From Saprospiraceae bacterium (lineage in GTDB: Bacteria; Bacteroidota; Bacteroidia; Chitinophagales; Saprospiraceae): DNA of 40,628 bases. Of this stretch, positions 15,631 to 22,962 are shown piece after piece (the first letter of the stretch is position 1; each line of letters opens with the position of its first letter). The DNA lies in contig JAGQWZ010000003.1 in assembly GCA_020436835.1 (NCBI GenBank), positions 1 through 40,628 of the forward strand. Reading direction: 5' to 3'. The notes under the pieces were generated by a model. That model was not told the origin of the DNA. It was given only the letters and a program-made list of their open reading frames with translations, and did not search any database. Position numbers and translations under genes: made by a program.

Positions 15631-15792
15631 TCAGAGGAGGGTATGGTCTGATGTTGAGATCTCCGCATTTATCATGCCATTTACTGGAAAAGTGATGACG
15701 GTATTGGCGTCTACAGGAAGCATAAAGTCGCCTTTACCCAACTTCGCAGAGATCTTGCTCTTTGCATGAAAGGAAATTGATGGATACCGATT
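15631..15792 (-). pseudogene. Possible decayed gene fragment
   Basis: The minus strand is open for 53 codons between in-frame stops and reads as a plausible beta-rich protein (for example GDFMLPVDANTVITFPVNGM) without a good start codon. Just upstream a different frame reads SVEIEIGIHQF, as if a frameshift split an older gene. I cannot assign a family. It may be a gene relic or chance. The 437-base spacer 15550-15986 holds nothing else I can call except the candidate promoter at its right end. Confidence 0.25.
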
Positions 15793-15917
15793 TCAATTTC
15801 TACCGAGTTGTCCGATCATCATCGATACCGGTAGTACCTGTTTGATCACCGAGAATAAATCAGCTCCGACTCTTTAGAACATTGTAAGAGGAATAATTCT
15901 TTGCGACTCACGGAATC

Positions 15918-15948
15918 TTTAGATTGTTAGGGGGAATAGCTATATTTA
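15918..15948 (+). promoter_or_regulatory. Candidate Bacteroidota promoter for the first DUF5916 gene
   Basis: TTTA at 15918-15921, a 19-base spacer and TATATTTA at 15941-15948 match the -33/-7 consensus TTTG-N19-TAnnTTTG with one mismatch per box and the expected spacing. The start codon follows at 15987. A small perfect inverted repeat, AATCT-TT-AGATT, overlaps the -33 box (15914-15925) and could be an operator half-site pair. Confidence 0.4.
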
Positions 15949-15986
15949 TACGATCCTTGTGAATGCGATTCTTCTCTCATTGAAAA

Positions 15987-18209
15987 ATGAAATTTAATCT
16001 CTTTCTCTCAACTCTTCTTTTGACTTCCCTGGGTTGGTTGCCAACATATAGTCAGGCGGAACTGCGTAATAACCTCAGTACCAGTGAAAGGCCGAGCACA
16101 AAAGCAGTAATGCTTCAGGACAAACCGGTGATTGATGGAGAAGTCCTGGCTGATGTGGTCTGGAGAGGCATCCCATCCTTCGGCAATTTGATTCAGACAC
16201 GTCCTCAAGCCGGGGCAACTGCTTCTGAGAAGACTGAAATCAGGATAGCCTATGATCAGGAGTCTTTCTACGTAGCCGTGATATGTCATGACAGCAAACC
16301 GGAAAAACTGGTTGTGACCGATGCCCGCCGGGATGCCTCGCTGGATAATACGGATGCCTTTCTTATGATCCTGGACACCTACCATGATGGTCAGAACGGA
16401 TTTGTATTCGGCACCAACACCCTGGGGGTGGAATACGATGCACAGGTCGATAATGAAGGGATCGGAAACTTTAATTCAAACCGGCAGCAAGGGGGTATTA
16501 TCGGAGGTTTCAACCTTAATTGGGATGCATCCTGGACGGTCAAAGCAAAAACCGGTGATTTTGGATGGAGTGCTGAATTTGCGATCCCTTTACGAACTAT
16601 ACGATATCAAAGCGGAGAAGATCAAATTTGGGGATTAAACTTCAGACGCAATATTCGCAAAACCAATGAGATTGTTTATTGGTCACCGATCCCCATCAAT
16701 TTTGATCTTAACCGCTTGTCACTCGCTGGTACCTTGACCGGTTTAAACCTCAGGAGCCCAGGAAATCTTAAGGTGATTCCTTATGCTTTGGGCCGTGCAG
16801 TTAGAGATTACGCTGCTGATGAAAACAAGACAAACCTGAGTGCTGATGCCGGGCTCGATCTGAAATACAGTGTTACCCCAAGCCTTACGCTCGACTTAAC
16901 TTATAACACCGATTTTGCCCAGGTGGAAGTGGATGATCAGCAGGTAAACCTTGATCGTTTCAATCTGTTCTTTCCTGAAAAAAGGCCCTTTTTCCTGGAA
17001 AATGCGGGACAGTTCAGCGTAGGAAGTCCGGGTGAAGTCGACTTGTTTTTTAGCCGGCGAATCGGAATTGGAGAAGGAGGTCAGGTGGTTCCGATCACCG
17101 GAGGAGCCAGACTTTCCGGCAAGGTAAACAACACCAACCTCGGCTTTTTATCAATGTTTACTCCATCGGTTAAAGACTTCGAGATAGAGCCGAACAATTT
17201 TACCGTGGCGAGGATCAATCACGAATTTGCAGCAAAACGTTCAGCAATCGGTGGCATATTCGTAAACCGGGAAGGACTGGGAAATCTGGAAAATGACTTT
17301 AACCGGACTTTCGCCCTGGATGGCAAACTGGGATTAGGTCAGAAAGCAAGAATATCCGGATATGTTGCAAAAACCAATACTCCTGATATATCTGAGAATG
17401 ATCATTCCTTGAAATTGCAGGCTAACTATGATTGGAACGGATGGAGTCTTATGGCTGGATATACGGAGGTAGGTGAAGGTTTTAATCCTGAGGTAGGATT
17501 TTTACTTAGATCTGCTTTTCGAAAACCTGAATTCAGAGCGCTGTATCAATGGCGAATGAATGGCCGCCTGGGGCTACTTGAATTACGTCCTCATGTCTCC
17601 TATCGAAGTTATTGGACTTTTGATGGCTTTCAGGAAACGAAATTCCTTCATATCGACAATCATTGGGAATGGGTAAATGGACTCGAAATACATACCGGTC
17701 TGAATCTTACAACGGAGGGAGTTCTTGCTCCTTTTGAAATCTCACCAGGGATTATCGTTGCACCGGGAACCTATGAACACAGCGAGGCACAGTTGGTATT
17801 TATGACCAATGAGAGTAAGAATATTTCGATCAGCACCAGGCATGTTTTAGGAGGATTTTTTGGTGGTGAACGTTATGCCAACAGCGCCACTTTAAAACTG
17901 CGTTTTGGGGACCGGTTCAATTCAGAGTTCATCATGAACCATAACGATATCCGCCTTCCAGAAGGAGATTTTATTGCCAAACTCTTTGGAACCCGGCTCG
18001 CTTATTCTTTTACGCCAAGGATCTATCTGCAGAGTCTTATTCAATTTAACAGCGTGAGTGATTTATGGTCGGCAAATATTCGATTCGGATGGTTACAGCA
18101 AGCCAATTCAGGATTATTTTTGGTTTACAATGAGTTAAGAAATTCCAGTGATATTTTAAGTAGGAGCTTTACGGTAAAGTATTCATACCTCATAGACGTA
18201 TTGAAATAG
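15987..18209 (+). CDS. DUF5916 envelope protein with N-terminal CBM9-like domain (copy 1)
   Basis: A 740-residue exported protein. After a Sec signal peptide (about 1-24) comes a CBM9-like beta-sandwich (PF06452; about 45-225: PVIDGEVLADVVW, TEIRIAYDQESFYVAVICHD, WTVKAKTGDFGWSAEFAIPLRTIRY). The rest is DUF5916 (PF19313), with the family block TYNTDFAQVEVDDQQVNLDRFNLFFPEKRPFFLENAGQF at about 305-345 and then many amphipathic beta strands to the end, consistent with an outer-membrane barrel-like part. Biochemical function of DUF5916 is not established. It has its own candidate promoter and heads a same-strand block with a T9SS type B protein, a second DUF5916 and a NIPSNAP protein. Confidence 0.88.
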   Translation: MKFNLFLSTLLLTSLGWLPTYSQAELRNNLSTSERPSTKAVMLQDKPVIDGEVLADVVWRGIPSFGNLIQTRPQAGATASEKTEIRIAYDQESFYVAVICHDSKPEKLVVTDARRDASLDNTDAFLMILDTYHDGQNGFVFGTNTLGVEYDAQVDNEGIGNFNSNRQQGGIIGGFNLNWDASWTVKAKTGDFGWSAEFAIPLRTIRYQSGEDQIWGLNFRRNIRKTNEIVYWSPIPINFDLNRLSLAGTLTGLNLRSPGNLKVIPYALGRAVRDYAADENKTNLSADAGLDLKYSVTPSLTLDLTYNTDFAQVEVDDQQVNLDRFNLFFPEKRPFFLENAGQFSVGSPGEVDLFFSRRIGIGEGGQVVPITGGARLSGKVNNTNLGFLSMFTPSVKDFEIEPNNFTVARINHEFAAKRSAIGGIFVNREGLGNLENDFNRTFALDGKLGLGQKARISGYVAKTNTPDISENDHSLKLQANYDWNGWSLMAGYTEVGEGFNPEVGFLLRSAFRKPEFRALYQWRMNGRLGLLELRPHVSYRSYWTFDGFQETKFLHIDNHWEWVNGLEIHTGLNLTTEGVLAPFEISPGIIVAPGTYEHSEAQLVFMTNESKNISISTRHVLGGFFGGERYANSATLKLRFGDRFNSEFIMNHNDIRLPEGDFIAKLFGTRLAYSFTPRIYLQSLIQFNSVSDLWSANIRFGWLQQANSGLFLVYNELRNSSDILSRSFTVKYSYLIDVLK

Positions 18210-18271
18210 ATTAACTCAAAGACACACCTAGTGTTTTCATCCGTTATATCTTTAGTGTCTTGGATCTACAG

Positions 18272-19726
18272 ATGAAAAAAGCATCTTGCATACTTGTATC
18301 TCTTTGTGTTGGGCTGACCCTGAAGGCTCAACAACCTACCATTCAGGATTGTCTTGGTGCTATCCCAATTTGTACAGAAATATACGAAGAGAAGAATGCA
18401 CCGGAAGGATCCGGAAACTACACCAATGAGATCTTTGGCAGTAATGATGGTGGTTTGTGCTGTATGGATGACGAACGGAACAGTATCTGGTACACCTTTA
18501 CCGTAAACAAGGATGGTAAATTCGGATTTCTCCTCACACCAAATGATCCCAACGATGATTACGATTGGGCACTGTTCGACATTACGCATGCCTCGTGCTC
18601 CGACATAAGACGGGATATTTCCCTCCAGGTAAGCTGTAACGCTGCCGGCGGAGATTCATGCAATGGATTGACGGGTGCGGATGGTCAGACTTCTTTTGCC
18701 AACCAGGGAGGAGGGTGTTCGTTTTATCCTCCTGATGTGCTTAGTGGCTTCTCGGCACATAATGATCTGATACCGGTACAGAAAGGAAACACCTATGTAC
18801 TGGTGGTGAGTAATTGGACCGGATCAACGAATGGCTATGTCATTGACTTTAGTCCGTCTGAAGACCTGGGAATTTTTGATAATGATCCTCCACTGGTTGC
18901 AGAAATTACTACACCGCAAGACTGCGAGGTCGGAACCTTTAAGCTTGAATTCTCAGAAAATATTCAGTTGACGAGCATCAGGAATGACAACTTTGTTCTG
19001 CACGGACCCCTTCAGGATCATCAAGTGACGGTCAATTCTTTCGCACATTCTATTAAAGGAGAATACTCGAAGGTTTTCGATTTACACTTCATACCTGCTA
19101 TCAGCGAACCAGGCACTTACAATCTTGAAATGCTTATCGATGGAAAATCGGACATTCTTGACTTATGTGGAAATCCGCTCCAGAGTGCCAATGAAATTGA
19201 GTTCACGATAAGTGAAACACCGCTTTCTCCCCCTCCCATCCCAGGCGATACCCTGCTTTGCGAGGGAGCTATGCTTCATTTGGATGTCACCCATCCCAAA
19301 GCGATCACTTATCAGTGGTCCGATGGTAGCATGTTGCCAGCGATTGACATTGATCAAGCCGGCATTTATACGGTAGCCATCGAAAACGCATGTGGAGCGG
19401 TGGAGAGTGAGATTCGGGTGGAATTTGCCAACTGCGACTCCTGTGCGATCTATGTTCCCAATGCATTTACTCCGAACGGTGATGGGGTAAATGATGTACT
19501 CCGGGTTTTCTCTGACTGTGAGCTTAGTGATTTTTCCTTTTCGATCTACAACCGTTGGGGAGGTATGATCCATTTCTCAGAGGATCAGAATAACTGCTGG
19601 AACGGCACGGCCCAGGGTGACACCGACTTAAGTGATACGTATGTTTATTTGCTTAGATATAAAGTTCAGGAATTAGGTGCAGTATTTTACCGGGAACTGG
19701 CGGGATCATTTTCGCTCATTCGCTGA
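18272..19726 (+). CDS. T9SS type B cargo protein (gliding-motility C-terminal domain)
   Basis: A 484-residue secreted protein. The frame opens with TTG at 18260, but the ATG at 18272 gives a clean signal peptide (about 1-20, ending KAQ). The mature N-terminal domain (about 22-200) is the Cys-rich beta-sandwich often found in such cargo (DCLGAIPICTEIYEE, RNSIWYTFTV, DWALFDIT, NTYVLVVSNWTG). A central Ig/CHU-like region (about 205-395) contains YQWSDGS. The end is a complete type B sorting domain (TIGR04131/CHU_C, PF13585): YVPNAFTPNGDGVND, FSIYNRWGGMIHFS, WNGTAQG and a final FYRELAGSFSLIR. It is presumably exported by the T9SS and released or surface-attached; ligand unknown. It lies between two DUF5916 genes on the same strand. 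Confidence 0.9.
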   Translation: MKKASCILVSLCVGLTLKAQQPTIQDCLGAIPICTEIYEEKNAPEGSGNYTNEIFGSNDGGLCCMDDERNSIWYTFTVNKDGKFGFLLTPNDPNDDYDWALFDITHASCSDIRRDISLQVSCNAAGGDSCNGLTGADGQTSFANQGGGCSFYPPDVLSGFSAHNDLIPVQKGNTYVLVVSNWTGSTNGYVIDFSPSEDLGIFDNDPPLVAEITTPQDCEVGTFKLEFSENIQLTSIRNDNFVLHGPLQDHQVTVNSFAHSIKGEYSKVFDLHFIPAISEPGTYNLEMLIDGKSDILDLCGNPLQSANEIEFTISETPLSPPPIPGDTLLCEGAMLHLDVTHPKAITYQWSDGSMLPAIDIDQAGIYTVAIENACGAVESEIRVEFANCDSCAIYVPNAFTPNGDGVNDVLRVFSDCELSDFSFSIYNRWGGMIHFSEDQNNCWNGTAQGDTDLSDTYVYLLRYKVQELGAVFYRELAGSFSLIR

Positions 19727-19764
19727 GTGACGAAGCGGAAAATATTCTGATATTTTGCTCAAAT

Positions 19765-19797
19765 CTTGATGCATTTTAAGGGGAACTTCTAACTTTA
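19765..19797 (+). promoter_or_regulatory. Candidate Bacteroidota promoter for the second DUF5916 gene
   Basis: CTTG at 19765-19768 and TAACTTTA at 19790-19797, 21 bases apart, resemble the TTTG / TAnnTTTG boxes with one mismatch each. The start codon is at 19831, giving a leader of roughly 25-30 bases. Motif match only. Confidence 0.3.
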
Positions 19798-19830
19798 CCG
19801 CCAAGCAAAAGGGAGTCTCTTTCTGTACCA

Positions 19831-22071
19831 ATGTATTGCACAAAACGAATATTGTTGACTGGCCTTCTACTATTCCTCTTGTCAACAGCTGAAGCTCAAG
19901 AAACCCGAAATCTCCAGGCATCCTATCAGCTCTCCATCCAATCTACGACCCTGCCAATTACCATCGATGGTGAACTGGATGAATCCGTATGGGAGACAGC
20001 TGAAGTTGCTACTGATTTTTGGATGAGTTTTCCGGTAGACGACCGAAGGGTAGCCAAAGAGATCCAAACAGAAGTCCGGATGACGTATGATGAAAATAAC
20101 ATCTATGTGGCGGCCAAGTGCTACGGTGGAGGTCCATACATCATACAGTCACTGAAAAGAGACAATATGGAGTTTTGGAACGGTGATGCATTTGCTGTTG
20201 TGTTTGATCCCGTCAATGAGAAGACCTCTGGAGTCTATTTTGGAACAAATCCTGCCAGTGTTCAGACCGATGCCCTGGTAAGCGGTCAAACCGGACGGCG
20301 GGGCAATACAAGTGGCAGCAGCGGGATCAACAACGCCTGGGACAACAAGTGGTACTGCAAATCGAAATCCTACACAGACCACTGGACGGTGGAAATGGCG
20401 ATTCCTTTCAAAACACTCCGGTATGGAGAAAAAGATCGTTGGGGTATCAATTTCGTACGGTCCGACACGCGGACTAATTCGTATCATACCTGGTCTCCCG
20501 TACCAGTGCAATTTCGCGGAGTTGACCTGGGGTATACCGGAGCACTAAAATGGGATCAAGCACCAGCCATTGCCAAAGGAAACGTAGCAGTAATTCCGTA
20601 TGCTCTCGCCTCGACATTCAAGGATCATGAATTGGAACTGCCAGGCGAAAATGAAGTTAGAGTGGGTGCCGATGCCAAGATTGCCGTGACATCTTCACTA
20701 AATCTGGACTTGACCATCAATCCTGATTTTTCCCAGGTCGAAGTTGATGAACAGGTCACTAACTTAACTACCGTTAATATCCGTTTTCCGGAAAAACGCC
20801 TTTTCTTTCTTGAGAACAACGATGTCTTCGAGGACTTTGGAATTCCTCCGATGCGGCCTTTTTTCTCCCGTAGGATCGGTTTGGATGAAGACGGAAATAC
20901 CATTCCCATTCTCATGGGAGCTCGACTCAGTGGCAATTTAAACAAGGACCTTCGGATTGGCGCCATGACTATGCAGACTAAAGATCAGCCGGAACTGCCT
21001 GGTGAAAACTACAGTTCCCTTACTTTTCAACAGCGAATATTCGGGCGTAGTGTCGTAAAAGGTTTCTTTCATAACCGACAGCAATTTCATGATGGAGAAT
21101 TTGTTGCAGATGATTACAACCGGGTTACTGCCCTTGAATTTGATTACCGGTCGATCGACGGCAAATGGCGCACTTTTGCCGGCTATGGAAAATCGTTTAC
21201 CAATGACGTTGAGGGGGATAACTACTTTTATAATGTGGCGAGTGGATACGACGGTCGACACATTTCAGCCTACAGCAACCTTGCCGGTGTGGGTAATAAT
21301 TACATTGCCGATATGGGTTTTATTCCCAGGTCCTATCATTATGATGCGGTAAGAGACACCTCCTACAGAATTGGATTTCATCATTGGTTTACCAGACTTG
21401 CCTATACTTTTTATCCAGCAAAGCATCCTAAGGTTAATACCCATGAAATTGGATTTCGAAATATCCTTGATATGACCAAAGGGGTTCAATTAATCAATAA
21501 CCAGTTCGAATTGAATTACAGCATCCGTTGGCAGAACACGAGCACCCTGATGGTCATGTTAACCAACCAGAAAAGCCATTTGTTTTACCCATTTGCCTTT
21601 ACGGAAATCCCCCTGCCGATCGACGATTACAGCTATACCTTTGGTGGCTTTGAATTTCAATCAGATCAGAGAAGTATGTTGAGTTACCTGTTGGGAGTAG
21701 AAGCGGGAGAGTTCTACAATGGGAAGCGCACTCAGTTCTCCAGTACGTTGAAATTGCGAATTCAGCCGTGGGGAAACTTCGGTCTTACCTTTGTCCAGAA
21801 TGAACTGAGACTTCCGGAACCTTTCGGTCACGAGAGCCTTACCTTACTGGGGCCCAAGGTTGAATTGAATTTTTCGACAGACCTTTCCTGGACCACCTTT
21901 ATTCAGTATAATACCCAAGATGATAACTTTAATATCAATAGTCGTTTTCAGTGGAGGTTCCAACCATTATCCGAAATATTTTTAGTTTACACGGACAATT
22001 ATGCAGTGGAACTCTGGGGGCCAAAAAACAGAGCTCTGGTCCTTAAAATGAATTATTGGTTGAATGTGTAA
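19831..22071 (+). CDS. DUF5916 envelope protein with N-terminal CBM9-like domain (copy 2)
   Basis: A 746-residue paralogue of the protein encoded at 15987-18209. It has a Sec signal peptide (about 1-22, ending AEAQ), a CBM9-like domain (about 40-240: ITIDGELDESVWETAE, VRMTYDENNIYVAAKCYG, WTVEMAIPFKTLRYG) and the DUF5916 block (LTINPDFSQVEVDEQV, RFPEKRLFFLENNDVF at about 300-335) followed by a long run of amphipathic strands to MNYWLNV. The two copies share layout and signature blocks but differ widely elsewhere, so the duplication is old or they were acquired separately. The NIPSNAP gene begins 23 bases after its stop and is probably in the same transcript. Confidence 0.88.
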   Translation: MYCTKRILLTGLLLFLLSTAEAQETRNLQASYQLSIQSTTLPITIDGELDESVWETAEVATDFWMSFPVDDRRVAKEIQTEVRMTYDENNIYVAAKCYGGGPYIIQSLKRDNMEFWNGDAFAVVFDPVNEKTSGVYFGTNPASVQTDALVSGQTGRRGNTSGSSGINNAWDNKWYCKSKSYTDHWTVEMAIPFKTLRYGEKDRWGINFVRSDTRTNSYHTWSPVPVQFRGVDLGYTGALKWDQAPAIAKGNVAVIPYALASTFKDHELELPGENEVRVGADAKIAVTSSLNLDLTINPDFSQVEVDEQVTNLTTVNIRFPEKRLFFLENNDVFEDFGIPPMRPFFSRRIGLDEDGNTIPILMGARLSGNLNKDLRIGAMTMQTKDQPELPGENYSSLTFQQRIFGRSVVKGFFHNRQQFHDGEFVADDYNRVTALEFDYRSIDGKWRTFAGYGKSFTNDVEGDNYFYNVASGYDGRHISAYSNLAGVGNNYIADMGFIPRSYHYDAVRDTSYRIGFHHWFTRLAYTFYPAKHPKVNTHEIGFRNILDMTKGVQLINNQFELNYSIRWQNTSTLMVMLTNQKSHLFYPFAFTEIPLPIDDYSYTFGGFEFQSDQRSMLSYLLGVEAGEFYNGKRTQFSSTLKLRIQPWGNFGLTFVQNELRLPEPFGHESLTLLGPKVELNFSTDLSWTTFIQYNTQDDNFNINSRFQWRFQPLSEIFLVYTDNYAVELWGPKNRALVLKMNYWLNV

Positions 22072-22094
22072 CCATTTATTAAAAAATCAGAACA

Positions 22095-22862
22095 ATGATC
22101 AAAAAAATATTATTCGTAGCAGCGATGGTCTCATCCCTTTCACTAGTGGCACAGCAGCCTGATTACTATCTCCTCAAGACCTACCATTTTTCAAAGAATG
22201 AGCAGGAAGCAAAAATTATGGATTACCTGGAAAACGCCTATGTACCGGCTATGCACAGTATCGGTAATGAGACGGTGGGGGTCTTCAGCTTGCTGGGAAA
22301 TGACACGGCAGAGATGAAAAAGGTATTTGTTCTGATACCCGGAAAGGATCTGGGAAAATTATTGGAGACAGAAGATGAATTGGCAAATCATGACATGCAT
22401 CTCAAAAGTGGAGCGGATTATTGGGCAACAGCTCATGACCAACCGGCCTACGATCGAATCGAGTCAAGCTTACTAAAAGCATTTCATTTGCATAAGACAT
22501 TCAAAAAGCCCAACCTTGAGGCTCCAATGAAAGATAGAATATATGAACTGAGAAGCTATGAAGGAGCTTCCGAAAAACTCTATCGTAAAAAAGTCGAAAT
22601 GTTTAACGAGGGTGGAGAGATTGACATTTTCAATGACCTTAATTTTAACGCAGTTTTCTATTCCGAAACGCTGGTAGGTGCCCATACACCAAACCTGGTG
22701 TATCTGACAACTTACGAGAATATGGATGACCGGAACAAACATTGGGACGCCTTTCGTAATGCTCCGGCCTGGAAAGTACTCTCCGCAAAAGATGAATATA
22801 AAAACACGGTGTCGCACATTGACATATCTTTTCTGATCCCTGCTGACTTTTCTGATATCTAG
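22095..22862 (+). CDS. Exported NIPSNAP-domain protein
   Basis: A 255-residue protein with a Sec signal peptide (about 1-20, ending LVAQ) and a C-terminal NIPSNAP domain (PF07978; about 145-250), recognised from DRIYELRSYEG, the FNAVFYSETLVGAHTPNLVYLTTYENMDDRNKHWDAF block and the closing ISFLIPADFSDI. Residues 25-130 look like a second, diverged ferredoxin-like half (YYLLKTYHFSKNEQEAKIMDYL). NIPSNAP proteins are dimeric alpha/beta barrels without an agreed bacterial function. The 23-base gap after the second DUF5916 gene suggests cotranscription. Confidence 0.88.
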   Translation: MIKKILFVAAMVSSLSLVAQQPDYYLLKTYHFSKNEQEAKIMDYLENAYVPAMHSIGNETVGVFSLLGNDTAEMKKVFVLIPGKDLGKLLETEDELANHDMHLKSGADYWATAHDQPAYDRIESSLLKAFHLHKTFKKPNLEAPMKDRIYELRSYEGASEKLYRKKVEMFNEGGEIDIFNDLNFNAVFYSETLVGAHTPNLVYLTTYENMDDRNKHWDAFRNAPAWKVLSAKDEYKNTVSHIDISFLIPADFSDI

Positions 22863-22883
22863 ATTTCAGGCGAATCTGGGTGA

Positions 22884-22915
22884 CAACAGGGTGACCATTC
22901 GCGTCATCCTTGTTG
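22884..22915. terminator. Long hairpin between convergent genes
   Basis: CAACAGGGTGAC (22884-22895) pairs with GTCATCCTTGTTG (22903-22915) around the loop CATTCGC: 12 base pairs with one T bulge and one G-T wobble. It lies in the 100-base gap between the stops of the NIPSNAP gene (+) and the PVC-type heme protein gene (-), a usual place for a bidirectional terminator, but no T-run follows on either strand. Confidence 0.45.
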
Positions 22916-22962
22916 CTGGAATTATTGCCGGATCAAAAAAGAAGGAAGCTTTCCGGTCTGAA

